In this document: positions 1-8,852 of the stretch, one piece after another
How positions within the stretch are numbered: position 1 is the first letter of the stretch
Layout of the letters: every line of letters begins with the position of its first letter
Assembly: GCA_964390005.1 (NCBI GenBank)
Contig: CAYMGM010000001.1
Span: 620,001 to 684,000 of the forward strand
Source: CAYMGM01 sp964390005
GTDB taxonomy: Bacteria; Pseudomonadota; Alphaproteobacteria; UBA9219
Length of the DNA stretch: 64,000 bases
Direction: 5' to 3'
Made by a program: the position numbers and the translations under genes
Notes under the pieces: generated by a model
What the model was told of the DNA's origin: nothing
The model's input: the letters and a program-made list of their open reading frames with translations, nothing else
Database searches by the model: none

Positions 1-941
1 GCTCTGATTTTCTCAAGGAAGATGTCGATCAATCACCATGTTTATTCGTGGAACCCATAAAGGTTCTGCCGCCAGAGATATGCTCCATCTCTAACCTTGC
101 AGCGCAGTGGCCCATTCCAAACCGCAATGTCACGTTACCCCGAACGCATGTCTTGGGGCGGTTATGCGCCTTTGCTCCCGTTGGGAGCTACGATGCTGAC
201 GATACGGCTCAAACAACCGGAACGAAACCTTGGGCCCTCAGCCTCTCTAACATCGCTTTAGTGCCCCACTTTTATGAGCCGACGGATAGATACTGGAATC
301 TTCTCCTTGGTCTTCCAGAGATCTTTATTCAGCGCTACCCAGATCAAGCCCTCACCCATCTTTTGATCGCACTTCATGAGCTTCGCCACGGACCGCAAGC
401 CCATAAATCCAACGCCCTAACGATTCATCGATTATCTGTCGAACTCGACGCAGACATTTTTGCTTTAAACACACTTGCCGAAAATGGCCTGGGCGACGAA
501 TTACGCTATGTCTATCCAAAGACCCGCTATATGTCGTTTTTGTCTGTGGAGGAAGGCGTGGAAGCAACCCTTTACGCTCCTGTGCTTGAGGCCTATTTAG
601 AGCGCCGCCAACCGCCGCGCTTTCATGAGCTTGTCGAAGCAAGAGACGCTTTTCATGAACGCCTTTTAACGCTTTCAGGATATAAGACAACCCAAGAGGG
701 CGTGATGACAGCAGACGAAAAGTATGCCGCCAAGTTTTTTCTTTTTCAGGCCTTCGAGGAAAATCCAGAACATGGTTATCAGCGCCTCAACCAGTGGGTC
801 GAAGAAAAAGCTTTCGCCGACAAACCGCTGGTCAACCAAATTGCCCAAGGGATTATTGGTGCCGTTCAGTTTTTTAGCCCACGCCTTCTAACCCAACGCG
901 CCTACACGTTGCGCTTCAACACGGCCAACGCCAGACCCTAA
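1..941 (+). CDS. Partial hypothetical protein with a zinc-metallopeptidase-like HExxH motif
   Basis: The reading frame is open from the left edge, so the gene probably begins outside the window. A GTG at 48 is the first possible start but lacks a well-placed ribosome binding site. Numbering from that GTG, HELRH lies at residues 110-114 and is followed by ELDAD at 132-136. This is the HExxH plus downstream ExxxD layout of zinc metallopeptidases. There is no obvious signal peptide or membrane segment in the visible part. The family is not recognised, and peptidase activity is inferred from the motif alone. The gene converges on ppdK, with a strong terminator between them. Confidence 0.6.
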   Translation, partial: SDFLKEDVDQSPCLFVEPIKVLPPEICSISNLAAQWPIPNRNVTLPRTHVLGRLCAFAPVGSYDADDTAQTTGTKPWALSLSNIALVPHFYEPTDRYWNLLLGLPEIFIQRYPDQALTHLLIALHELRHGPQAHKSNALTIHRLSVELDADIFALNTLAENGLGDELRYVYPKTRYMSFLSVEEGVEATLYAPVLEAYLERRQPPRFHELVEARDAFHERLLTLSGYKTTQEGVMTADEKYAAKFFLFQAFEENPEHGYQRLNQWVEEKAFADKPLVNQIAQGIIGAVQFFSPRLLTQRAYTLRFNTANARP

Positions 942-942
942 C

Positions 943-973
943 AAAAAAGCCCCCAGACCAACGGTCCGGGGGC
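943..973 (-). terminator. Intrinsic terminator of ppdK
   Basis: An 11-bp stem (949-959 with 963-973, one mismatch) has a 3-base loop. Read on the minus strand it is followed by six T residues (complement of 943-948). It lies between the convergent upstream gene and ppdK, and may also work weakly on the plus strand. Confidence 0.85.
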
Positions 974-996
974 TTAAAAGAAGAAGGAAAAGGCCG

Positions 997-3699
997 TTAA
1001 GCCGCGTTTTTACGCGCGGCAATATCGCCTTCATCCTCGATCGCGGCTTGCGCCGCCGCCAAACGCGCAATCGGCACGCGGAACGGCGAGCATGAAACAT
1101 AGTTCAAGCCCACACGATGGCAGAACTTGACCGAAGCCGGATCGCCGCCATGTTCGCCGCAAATGCCCAGCTTCAAATCGCTGCGTGTCGCGCGGCCACG
1201 TTCGGTCGCGATCTTGACCAGCTCGCCCACGCCATCTTGATCGATGGTGCTGAAAGGATCCTGTTCCAGAACGTTCTTCGCGTAATAATCCGGCAAGAAG
1301 TTCCCGGCATCGTCACGCGACAGGCCAAACGTCGTTTGCGTCAGATCGTTCGTGCCAAAGCTGAAGAACTGAGCCGTCTTGGCAATTTCACCAGCTTGCA
1401 ACGCGGCGCGCGGCAGCTCGATCATCGTGCCGACCATGTACTCAAAGGTCTTGCCCGATTTTTCCATTTCTTCCTTGGCGACGCGGTGAACCATGTCGGC
1501 CAGAATATCCAGCTCTTTCTTGATCGCGACCAGCGGGATCATGACTTCGGGCTTCACCTTCTTGCCCTTCTCAAGCATGATCGTGACAGCGCCAAAGATC
1601 GCCCGCACCTGCATCTCGTAGATTTCAGGATACGAAACGCCCAAACGACAGCCGCGATGCCCCAGCATGGGGTTCGCTTCGTGCAGTTTTTGCGCGCGCT
1701 TGGCAACCTTGTCCACTGTCGTGCCTGCCGCTTCGGCGACGGCCTTCATATCGGCGTCGGTCTTTGGCAAGAACTCGTGCAAAGGCGGATCCAAAAGACG
1801 GATCGTCACAGGCAAGCCATCCATGATCGAGAACAGATCAACAAAATCCTGACGCTGCACGGGCTCTAGCTTGGCGAGCGCCGCGCGACGACCGGTTTCA
1901 TCATCGGCAATGATCATTTCGCGCACCGCCGTAATACGATCCGCATCGAAGAACATATGCTCGGTACGGGCAAGGCCGATGCCTTCCGCGCCAAACTTCA
2001 CCGCCGTACGGGCATCGGTCGGCGTTTCGGCATTGGCGCGAACGCCAAGGCGGCGCACGTCGTCGGCCCATCCCATCACCGTGGCAAAATCGCCCGACAA
2101 TTCTGGCTGAATGGTCGGGATCTGCCCCAGCATCACTTCGCCGGTCGAGCCATTGATCGTGATGACGTCGCCAGCGTTTACGGTTGTGTTGTGAACGGTC
2201 ATGTTGCGATTGACATAATCGATATGCAAATCGCCTGCCCCGGCCACGCAAGCCCGGCCCATGCCACGCGCCACGACCGCCGCATGGCTGGTCATCCCGC
2301 CGCGGCTGGTCAGAATGCCTTTCGCGGCATTCATGCCATGAATGTCTTCAGGGCTGGTTTCGATACGGCACAGAATGACTTTGTTGCCTTTGTTGGTCAG
2401 GTCTTCCGCTTCATCGGCGCTGAAAGCGACAATACCCGAAGCCGCGCCCGGCGAAGCGGGCAGACCTTTGGCAATGACGTTCTTCGGCGCTTTGGGATCC
2501 AGTGTCGGATGCAGCAACTGGTCGAGCGAGGCCGGATCAAGACGCTTGATGGCTTCGTTCTTAGTGATGACGCCTTCGCCCACCATATCGACCGCGATTT
2601 TCAACGCGGCAGGCGCCGTGCGCTTACCCGAGCGGGTTTGCAGCATGTACAGCTTGCTTTGTTGAACCGTGAACTCGATATCCTGCATGTCGCGATAATG
2701 CTGTTCCAGCTTCAGACGCACATCGTTCAATTGCGCAAAGACACTCGGCATCACTTCTTCCATTGCCGGAAGATCCGAGCCGTTTTCTTTTTTGCCTTTG
2801 ATCGTCAGATGCTGCGGCGTGCGGATGCCCGCCACCACGTCTTCGCCTTGCGCATTGACCAGATATTCGCCATAGAACGCGTTTTCGCCCGTGGAAGGGT
2901 TGCGCGTAAAAGCGACACCGGTGCAGCAATCGTCGCCCATGTTGCCAAACACCATGGACTGAACATTGACGGCCGTGCCCCATTCGGCAGGAATATCGTT
3001 AAGCTTGCGATAGGTAATGGCGCGTTGGTTCATCCACGAACCGAACACGGCCCCGATCGCGCCCCACAATTGCTCATTCACATCTTGTGGGAAAGGCTTG
3101 CCCAGCTCGCGCTGAACGACATCCAGATAGCCTTCGATAACTTCTTTCCAATCGTCCGCCTTTAGATCCGTATCCATACGATAATCATGTGCGCGCTTCA
3201 CATCGTCCAAAACATCTTCGAAACGGTGATGCGGAACGCCCAACACGACGTCGCTGTACATCTGAATAAAGCGGCGATAGCTGTCATAAGCAAAACGCGC
3301 ATCGCCCGACCGCGCTTTCAGCCCTTCGACCGTCTGCGCATTCAGGCCCAGATTCAAGATCGTGTCCATCATGCCCGGCATCGAAGCGCGTGCGCCCGAG
3401 CGGACAGAGACCAAAAGCGGGTTGGCCGGATCGCCGAACTTGGCGCCGATTAACCCTTCGACATGCGACAGCCCCGCCAGCACCTGATCTTTTAGCGTGT
3501 CAGGATAGCTGTTATCGTTGCCGTAGAAATAAGTGCAAACTTCCGTTGTAATGGTAAAGCCCGGCGGAACCGGCAGACCCAAATTGCTCATTTCGGCAAG
3601 GCCAGCGCCCTTACCGCCTAACAAATTACGCATATCGGCACGGCCATCGGCCTTGCCGCCCCCAAACAAATAAACCCACTTTTGCGATTGCGGTGACAT
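997..3699 (-). CDS. ppdK: Pyruvate, phosphate dikinase
   Basis: It interconverts pyruvate, ATP and Pi with PEP, AMP and PPi in the cytoplasm. The 900-residue product has the usual family length. The N-terminal nucleotide-binding domain opens with NLLGGKGAGLAEM. The central phosphohistidine domain carries the GGMTSHAAVVARG signature, whose His is the phosphate carrier. The C-terminal PEP/pyruvate barrel ends with GICGEHGGDP, with the catalytic Cys near residue 847. The chosen ATG at 3699 has a GGAGG ribosome binding site 7 bases upstream; an in-frame start at 3753 is 18 codons longer and poorly supported. The gene stands alone, divergent from the rpsF operon. Confidence 0.97.
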   Translation of the reverse strand: MSPQSQKWVYLFGGGKADGRADMRNLLGGKGAGLAEMSNLGLPVPPGFTITTEVCTYFYGNDNSYPDTLKDQVLAGLSHVEGLIGAKFGDPANPLLVSVRSGARASMPGMMDTILNLGLNAQTVEGLKARSGDARFAYDSYRRFIQMYSDVVLGVPHHRFEDVLDDVKRAHDYRMDTDLKADDWKEVIEGYLDVVQRELGKPFPQDVNEQLWGAIGAVFGSWMNQRAITYRKLNDIPAEWGTAVNVQSMVFGNMGDDCCTGVAFTRNPSTGENAFYGEYLVNAQGEDVVAGIRTPQHLTIKGKKENGSDLPAMEEVMPSVFAQLNDVRLKLEQHYRDMQDIEFTVQQSKLYMLQTRSGKRTAPAALKIAVDMVGEGVITKNEAIKRLDPASLDQLLHPTLDPKAPKNVIAKGLPASPGAASGIVAFSADEAEDLTNKGNKVILCRIETSPEDIHGMNAAKGILTSRGGMTSHAAVVARGMGRACVAGAGDLHIDYVNRNMTVHNTTVNAGDVITINGSTGEVMLGQIPTIQPELSGDFATVMGWADDVRRLGVRANAETPTDARTAVKFGAEGIGLARTEHMFFDADRITAVREMIIADDETGRRAALAKLEPVQRQDFVDLFSIMDGLPVTIRLLDPPLHEFLPKTDADMKAVAEAAGTTVDKVAKRAQKLHEANPMLGHRGCRLGVSYPEIYEMQVRAIFGAVTIMLEKGKKVKPEVMIPLVAIKKELDILADMVHRVAKEEMEKSGKTFEYMVGTMIELPRAALQAGEIAKTAQFFSFGTNDLTQTTFGLSRDDAGNFLPDYYAKNVLEQDPFSTIDQDGVGELVKIATERGRATRSDLKLGICGEHGGDPASVKFCHRVGLNYVSCSPFRVPIARLAAAQAAIEDEGDIAARKNAA

Positions 3700-3745
3700 G
3701 GGTTTTCCTCCTTCAGTAAAGGTCTTGGGAAAAACGAAACGTTTG

Positions 3746-3761
3746 ACGGACACCTGTCCGT
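3746..3761. promoter_or_regulatory. Palindrome upstream of ppdK, possible operator or leader hairpin
   Basis: Perfect 7-bp inverted repeat (ACGGACA, 2-base spacer, TGTCCGT) about 47 bases upstream of the ppdK start. It could be a regulator site or a 5'-UTR hairpin. No known regulator motif is recognised. Confidence 0.3.
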
Positions 3762-4017
3762 TTGGGAGGGGACCATAATGTGAGTCATCCCCCCCTGCAA
3801 CCGCGAAGATTAATGAAAATCTCTATTTTCTCTACAGTTAGGTTATTTTGCAGTGCAGCATAATTTTAACTTTATAAATCTGTGACATGGGCGAGACAGT
3901 CTGAAAGGCGGCCCAGCCCCTTTTCCCCAGGGGCTGAAAGGTAAAAACCACAGTTTTCCTTGCCAGATACGGTTTTTCCGTCTATAGGCTGGCCCCAATA
4001 CCTCCTTGCTCGGCGCT
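3762..4017. other. Divergent intergenic region ppdK/rpsF
   Basis: Non-coding stretch that must hold the promoters of ppdK and of the rpsF operon. The centre is AT-rich (about 3810-3890). An 8-bp hairpin, cagcccct (3914-3921) with aggggctg (3929-3936), lacks a U-run. No convincing -35/-10 pair is claimed. Confidence 0.4.
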
Positions 4018-4076
4018 GGTCGCTGGGCTTGATCGGCGCGGCTGAAGCGTAAAAGATGGTCTTTTACCCAGCGACC
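4018..4076 (+). promoter_or_regulatory. Structured 5' leader of rpsF, candidate S6:S18 autoregulatory element
   Basis: A perfect 10-bp stem, ggtcgctggg (4018-4027) with cccagcgacc (4067-4076), encloses an inner 8-bp hairpin gtaaaaga/tcttttac (4049-4056 with 4060-4067, sharing one base with the outer stem) and a large one-sided bulge (4028-4048). It ends 31 bases before the rpsF start. S6:S18 complexes are known to bind a bulged hairpin in their own mRNA leader in many bacteria. The position fits, but I could not match the conserved CCG bulge with certainty, so that assignment is inference. The fold itself is clear. Confidence 0.5.
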
Positions 4077-4107
4077 GATCGCTTAGACCCAAAGGGAGTG
4101 TGGATCT

Positions 4108-4569
4108 ATGCCATACTATGAGTCTGTCTTTATCGCGCGTCAGGATATTCCTGCCACGCAAGTCGAAGCGCTTGCCACCACGTTTGGTGACATCATCCGC
4201 AAAGATGGCGGTCAGGTGACCAAAGTCGAACAGTGGGGCCTTCGCACCCTTGCCTATCGCATCAAGAAAAACAAAAAGGGCCATTATGTTCTGATGAACA
4301 TCGATGCCCCCGCCGCGGCCATCAAAGAAATGGAACGCAACATGGGCCTGCACGATGACGTGCTGCGCTTTATGACGGTTGCGGTCGAAGAATTGGAAGC
4401 CGGCCCGTCGGCCATGATGCGTCGTGACGAACGCGATTCCGATCGCGGCGACCGTGGTGATCGCGGCGATCGTGGCGACCGCGGCGATCGCGGTGACCGT
4501 CCCAGCCGTGGCGACCGCCCTTCGCGCGCCCCGCGCCGTGAAGCTGCGCCTGCCAGCGACGAAGAATAA
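4108..4569 (+). CDS. rpsF: 30S ribosomal protein bS6 with RGD-repeat tail
   Basis: Small-subunit protein that pairs with bS18 on the 16S rRNA platform. Residues 1 to about 100 form the normal S6 domain (MPYYESVFIARQDI, GLRTLAYRIKKNKKGHY, LRFMTVAVEE). The remaining ~50 residues are a charged tail containing six tandem RGD triplets followed by RPS-RGD-RPS. The 153-residue product is longer than a minimal S6. An AAAGGGAG ribosome binding site precedes the ATG. It is the first gene of the rpsF-rpsR-DUF2232-rplI operon. The tail is probably disordered and could contact rRNA, which is inference. Confidence 0.97.
   Translation: MPYYESVFIARQDIPATQVEALATTFGDIIRKDGGQVTKVEQWGLRTLAYRIKKNKKGHYVLMNIDAPAAAIKEMERNMGLHDDVLRFMTVAVEELEAGPSAMMRRDERDSDRGDRGDRGDRGDRGDRGDRPSRGDRPSRAPRREAAPASDEE
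4441..4497 (+). repeat. 9-bp tandem repeat encoding RGD units in rpsF
   Basis: Six consecutive CGN-GGN-GAY codon triplets encode RGD, with synonymous variation between copies. The variation suggests the amino-acid repeat, not the DNA, has been maintained. Confidence 0.8.
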
Positions 4570-4595
4570 GAACTTTTAGATCAGGAGATTGATCC

Positions 4596-4886
4596 ATGAG
4601 CATGAACAACGCCTCCACCGAAAAGAGCGGCCCGCGCCGCAGCGCCGGTCCCCGCTTTTTCAGCCGTCGTAAAAGCTGCCCCTTCAGCGCCCCGGGCGCC
4701 CCGAAGATCGATTACAAAGACATGCGTCTGCTGACGCGGTTTTTGTCCGAGCGTGGCAAAATCGTTCCGTCCCGCATCACGGCGGTCTCGGCCAAAAAGC
4801 AGCGTGAACTGGCCGTGGCCATCAAGCGCGCGCGCTATCTGGCCCTGTTGCCGTACGTCGCGGACAAGGTCACGACGGACCGCTAA
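4596..4886 (+). CDS. rpsR: 30S ribosomal protein bS18
   Basis: Partner of bS6 in the 30S platform. The 96-residue product shows the S18 core (IDYKDMRLLTRFLSERGKI, followed by PSRITAVSAKKQRELAVAIK and RARYLALLPYV). The N-terminal extension (residues 1-25) is Ser/Arg-rich. A TCAGGAG-type ribosome binding site lies 8 bases before the ATG, 26 bases after rpsF. Confidence 0.97.
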   Translation: MSMNNASTEKSGPRRSAGPRFFSRRKSCPFSAPGAPKIDYKDMRLLTRFLSERGKIVPSRITAVSAKKQRELAVAIKRARYLALLPYVADKVTTDR

Positions 4887-4940
4887 CGCGCAAAACAGGG
4901 ATGCAAAAGCCCGGCAACGGGCTAAACGATCTGAAAGCAA

Positions 4941-5966
4941 ATGGCCATGTCAAACAGCTATTTTTCGTCTCGCGGTTTTCTGGGGGTTATGGCCGGTCTT
5001 TTGGCCGCAGCCGTCAGTGCGGGCGGATTCGCGTTTGGTATGATGCCGCCGGAAAGCATCGCTGGCGGGCATTCGATCTTGCTTGCCCATCTCGCGACAG
5101 CTTTCTTTCTGTTTTCGTCCGTCCCGCTTTTTATGGTGGGATTGGGCACAGGTCCTTTAAGCGTTCTTTTGGCGGCTGCCGCTGGAACGCTGGGGCTTTG
5201 GCTGAAAACAGACGCCAACACGACGCTGTATTTCGCGCTTATCAACGCGATCCCCAGTGTTGTTTTGTCGTGGCTGGCCCTTTGGAACAAGAAAGTGGAT
5301 GACAAAACCACCTATTGGTATCCAGAAGGCTATATGCTGGCCGTTCTATCGGCTTTGCCATGCGTGCTTTTGATCGTTAAGGCCTATTTGTCGCGCCATG
5401 TCGATGGCGGGCTGATGGCTGAAACCGCCAAGCTGATGAAAGACGCGGTCGTACAAACGCTGGCCCAAGCGGGAGGCCTTGAAGGCGCCGCCGAGGTCCC
5501 ACCGGAAACGTTGGACAGTGTGATCACCTACATTGCGCGCATATTGCCCGCCTTGGCCGGTGTCACCTGGATCAGCATTGTGCTGACAGCGGCGGTCTTT
5601 GCTCAGGCTTCGTTGCGCCAGCAAGGCTGGAACCTACGTCCTCGTTTGTCGATGGTTCCGATGGTCGTGCCGCAAAGCCTTTTACTGGGCGTGGCGGCGG
5701 CTGGCTGTATCGGCTATCTCGCGCCTGAACCCTATGCTTATTTGGGCGTGAATATTTGCATCCTGCTTTGCATTCCCTACTTCTTTTTGGGGCTCGCGAC
5801 GACACATGTCTTCGCCCGGACAAGATCGAAAGGCAGCACAGCCTTTTTGATCCTGTTCTATTTGATCCTGTGCGTGTTGCCGTGGTTTGGCATTTTGGTC
5901 ACGCTGCTGGGCACATTGGATCAAGGGCTGTCGCTGCAACAAAAGATGTTGGCCCCAAAAGACTAA
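4941..5966 (+). CDS. DUF2232 family membrane protein
   Basis: Integral membrane protein of 341 residues with about eight hydrophobic segments, starting with GFLGVMAGLLAAAVSAGGFA. DUF2232 proteins commonly sit between rpsR and rplI in alphaproteobacteria, as here. A role in membrane transport has been suggested for the family, but substrate and reaction are unknown. Two in-frame ATGs (4941 and 4947) are possible starts; neither has a strong ribosome binding site. The gene is followed 25 bases later by rplI, so it is very likely in the same transcript. Confidence 0.8.
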   Translation: MAMSNSYFSSRGFLGVMAGLLAAAVSAGGFAFGMMPPESIAGGHSILLAHLATAFFLFSSVPLFMVGLGTGPLSVLLAAAAGTLGLWLKTDANTTLYFALINAIPSVVLSWLALWNKKVDDKTTYWYPEGYMLAVLSALPCVLLIVKAYLSRHVDGGLMAETAKLMKDAVVQTLAQAGGLEGAAEVPPETLDSVITYIARILPALAGVTWISIVLTAAVFAQASLRQQGWNLRPRLSMVPMVVPQSLLLGVAAAGCIGYLAPEPYAYLGVNICILLCIPYFFLGLATTHVFARTRSKGSTAFLILFYLILCVLPWFGILVTLLGTLDQGLSLQQKMLAPKD

Positions 5967-5991
5967 ATACTGACACCAAGGAGGAAATGAG

Positions 5992-6630
5992 ATGATTGAA
6001 GTTATTTTGTTGGAACGCATTGAACGCCTGGGCACGATGGGCCAGGTCGTCCGCGTGCGTCCTGGTTTTGCCCGCAACTTCCTTTTGCCGAAAAAGAAAG
6101 CGCTGCGCGCGACCAAAGAAAATATGACGTTGTTTGAAAAGCAACGCGCCGAGCTGGAAGCCAAGAACGCGACCGCCCGCGCCGAAGCTGAAAAAACAGC
6201 CGAAACGATGAAGAACCTGAAGCTTGTCGTCATTCGCCAAGCCAGCGACATGGGCCATTTGTTTGGCTCGGTCTCGGCGCGCGACGTGGCCGACATCGCC
6301 AAAGAAGCTGGCAAGCCGATCGACCGCACAATGGTCCAGATCGATACGCCGATCAAATCGCTGGGCCTTTTCCCGGTGAAGGTGAAGTTGCACCCCGAAG
6401 TGATCATCTCGGTCACGGTCAACGTCGCCCGCACGCAAGAAGAAGCCGCGATCCAGGCCAGCAAAGGCGAAGCCGTTTTAAAGCATATCGAAACGGAAGC
6501 CGCGCCTGAAGTTGTGGCTGAAGAAGCGCCTGCCGTCGAAGCAGCCCCCGCGGCTGAAGAGGAAGAAGCCCCCAAGGCGAAGAAGCCTCGCGCCAAAAAA
6601 GCGAAAGCGACAGACGAAGCCGCCGAATAA
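5992..6630 (+). CDS. rplI: 50S ribosomal protein bL9 with acidic/Lys-Ala tail
   Basis: Large-subunit protein near the L1 stalk. The N-terminal rRNA-binding domain (MIEVILLERIERLGTMGQVV and GFARNFLLPKKKAL) is followed by the long connecting helix (about 45-80) and the C-terminal domain ending near residue 160. The last ~45 residues are a low-complexity Ala/Glu/Lys tail, making the protein 212 residues against about 150 in a typical L9. A strong AAGGAGG site lies 8 bases before the ATG. It is the last gene of the operon, followed by an intrinsic terminator. Confidence 0.97.
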   Translation: MIEVILLERIERLGTMGQVVRVRPGFARNFLLPKKKALRATKENMTLFEKQRAELEAKNATARAEAEKTAETMKNLKLVVIRQASDMGHLFGSVSARDVADIAKEAGKPIDRTMVQIDTPIKSLGLFPVKVKLHPEVIISVTVNVARTQEEAAIQASKGEAVLKHIETEAAPEVVAEEAPAVEAAPAAEEEEAPKAKKPRAKKAKATDEAAE

Positions 6631-6650
6631 GCTGCGACGTCTTTCCTATC

Positions 6651-6689
6651 AAACCGCACCGTGCCCGCAAGGCCGGTGCGGTTTTTTTT
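6651..6689 (+). terminator. Intrinsic terminator of the rpsF-rplI operon
   Basis: Perfect 10-bp stem aaaccgcacc/ggtgcggttt (6651-6660 with 6675-6684), followed by a run of T residues to 6689. Confidence 0.9.
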
Positions 6690-6789
6690 GCGACACATTT
6701 TATCGTTAACGCTCTTATTTCATTGGACATAAAACGACACGTCACTTACGTTTCTTAGGTGAAACATTTCGGAAGGAGGCCTATTTCAG

Positions 6790-7545
6790 ATGTCATCTAT
6801 TTTTCAATCGGCTCAAGCATTCTGGGCCCAGTTGCGCACCGATATGCATCGGGAATCTTTTGATTTCATCGACAAGGCCTTTGTTCCAACGGCTTTTAAA
6901 AGCATCCATGTTGCGCTTGAAAACGCCAAGCTGATGGGTGTGGACGGTTTTATGAACCTTGTCCAAACCTATTGCACCGTTCCCCTCCTTCCCTATCACG
7001 TTGGGGTTATCGCCACAGATCACCCTTTTCACCAAGAAATCTTGAAAGAAAACTTTCCCAATCGTGACCGTCTGTATCCCGGGTACTTGATCGCCAGCTA
7101 TGGCATGACGCCGGACCGCATGAATATGAAAACGCCGCTGACCATTTTCCCGCAGTCTTACCTGCTGGTCGGCTTTCAGGATACGGCCAAACTTGAGAAA
7201 GAAAGTGTGGCGCGCTTTGACGCCCAGCAGCCCGAGACGCTGAACTTAACCCAAACGCCGCTTCAAGTTTTGGTACAGACCAACGAAAACGCGGCACCAC
7301 CGCTGGCCACGTATGCGCCGTTGACGTTACAAGTTCCAGCCTCTGGTCCCTTAGCTCGCTTTCCTCAAGGGTCGTGGAACGTCCACGATCTTTTCCCGCA
7401 ATGGACACAAACCGCCATGCTGGCCCAAGGCCGCCGGGTGATGCTTTCGGCCACCGAACATTTAGTAGATCTGGGCTATCTCCCCAAAGACAAAGGCCAA
7501 ATCATCAAAAGGCACATCAAGCAGATCGGCCCCGCGCCGCGCTAA
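6790..7545 (+). CDS. Hypothetical protein
   Basis: A 251-residue protein with a clear GGAGG site about 7 bases before the ATG. No signal peptide, membrane helix or known motif is visible. The N-terminus looks helical (FQSAQAFWAQLRTDMHRESF), the middle is Pro-rich, and the C-terminus is basic (KGQIIKRHIKQIGPAPR). It stands alone after the rplI terminator and is not cotranscribed with an identifiable pathway. Function unknown. Confidence 0.65.
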   Translation: MSSIFQSAQAFWAQLRTDMHRESFDFIDKAFVPTAFKSIHVALENAKLMGVDGFMNLVQTYCTVPLLPYHVGVIATDHPFHQEILKENFPNRDRLYPGYLIASYGMTPDRMNMKTPLTIFPQSYLLVGFQDTAKLEKESVARFDAQQPETLNLTQTPLQVLVQTNENAAPPLATYAPLTLQVPASGPLARFPQGSWNVHDLFPQWTQTAMLAQGRRVMLSATEHLVDLGYLPKDKGQIIKRHIKQIGPAPR

Positions 7546-7734
7546 TTGGCCCTTTTAATGAGCTATTCTGCTGAACGGAAGCCAAGTCTGACAGTTAGAT
7601 TTGGCCTCGTTTTGCCCTGCTGCCATGACAAGTGGCAAAAAGAGCACAAATGTGGCTAAAACACGTCAAAAACCTTAAAGAGGATTCATTAAAGTAAAAT
7701 TGTTCTTAAGGATAATGCCCCTTTGTGGTACATT

Positions 7735-7743
7735 GTGGATAAC
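7735..7743 (-). promoter_or_regulatory. Single perfect DnaA-box sequence
   Basis: TTATCCACA reads on the minus strand, in the AT-rich gap before the gene at 7754. It is isolated: no cluster of boxes and no dnaA, gidA or hemE nearby. Chance occurrence or local DnaA regulation are both possible. Confidence 0.3.
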
Positions 7744-7753
7744 TTCTTAAGGA

Positions 7754-8782
7754 ATGTGGCTCTTCACCTCGTTTCTTAGCATTCGTCACCAAGTTTCTGT
7801 TTTACAGGTATGTGAGGCTCTCGTGACACCATTAATGGCCAGTCTGCGTAACGTCACTTCCGATTTCACCCTGCCCCAGCCCGCCAACAAAGACGAAGCC
7901 CCTGAAGCTGCACCGTCTGAGCAGCGGCTGGTCGGTTGGCTGTTCCGATCCACAGCCCAAAACCGGAACGCTTTAGGTCTTCACCCCGACAGCAGCCGCT
8001 ATGAAAGTGGCCGCCGCTTTCTGGCCGCCCGTATGCGCGCCAGCCAAGACGATTGGGAACTGATTGCCACCTTATGCGGTCACGCCGCGCCCGATTTTTT
8101 TGAAGCCGGGGTTGAAATTCCGCTTTCAACCGCTGAAATTGACCATTTTCGCCGCAATCACCGCGGGACGGATTCATTGGTCAGCCGCGATTTTCTGTCG
8201 TCGCAAAGCCACCTGCCTTCGCCGTTGGCCGAGCTTTATGGGCTTTACCGCCACCGGGCGCGTCTGGATGCCGAATCCACGCTTTTTGTTGCCCAAGCCA
8301 CAACATCGACCCGCCTGGGCCGCGTGATGAGTGATCTTCTTGCGATCGGCGCGTTTGCCAGCGGGAATGAATGCGTCTCGCACCTGACCAAGACCTATAC
8401 CATTGCCGCGGCTTTCGATACGTCCGATCTGATTGACAAAGCTTCGGATGAAGCCCAGCGCCGTCTGTCGCTCCCCATTGATCATCCGGCTCATTTGCTG
8501 AAATTGGGCCCGGATGAAATCAGCGTTTTGGCCAGCAATATCGTTGAAAAACATCTGTTAAGCGAAATGGACTTTTTGGATAAGGCAGGCAGCCTTGCCG
8601 AGGCGCGCCAAGACGTTAACCGCCTGCCCGCCCGCCTGCGCTTGACCACAGCCTTGACCGAAGGCGACCTGCCCGAGGATCAACCATGGGTCCAACGCCT
8701 TTTAATGGCGTACAAGCGTATTTTTGGTGCCTGGGCTTTGCCCGAAGCATCAAAAACAGCCGAAAAAACGGGTTCTGTTTAA
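7754..8782 (+). CDS. Hypothetical protein
   Basis: A 342-residue frame, soluble and rich in Ala and Leu. No recognised domain. It contains hydrophilic helical stretches (VSRDFLSSQSHLPSPLAEL, RRLSLPIDHPAHLLKL). The start is uncertain. The ATG at 7754 has AAGGA almost touching it, and the first ~27 residues look unlike the rest. A GTG at 7823 (GAGG upstream) or an ATG at 7835 may be the real start. Function unknown. Confidence 0.6.
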   Translation: MWLFTSFLSIRHQVSVLQVCEALVTPLMASLRNVTSDFTLPQPANKDEAPEAAPSEQRLVGWLFRSTAQNRNALGLHPDSSRYESGRRFLAARMRASQDDWELIATLCGHAAPDFFEAGVEIPLSTAEIDHFRRNHRGTDSLVSRDFLSSQSHLPSPLAELYGLYRHRARLDAESTLFVAQATTSTRLGRVMSDLLAIGAFASGNECVSHLTKTYTIAAAFDTSDLIDKASDEAQRRLSLPIDHPAHLLKLGPDEISVLASNIVEKHLLSEMDFLDKAGSLAEARQDVNRLPARLRLTTALTEGDLPEDQPWVQRLLMAYKRIFGAWALPEASKTAEKTGSV

Positions 8783-8852
8783 CCAGTTCTCAAATCTTCG
8801 CCGTTATCTTTGCTTTATTCCAGTTTGGTTAACAACTTTTAAGGATAGAGCG

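Noticed and set aside
1957..3165. Long plus-strand frame antisense to ppdK
   Set aside because: It is a shadow of ppdK codon bias, with no ribosome binding site and an unlikely His/Arg-rich composition.
7735..7743. Replication origin at the DnaA-box sequence
   Set aside because: Only one perfect box, no AT-rich repeats and no origin-linked genes nearby.
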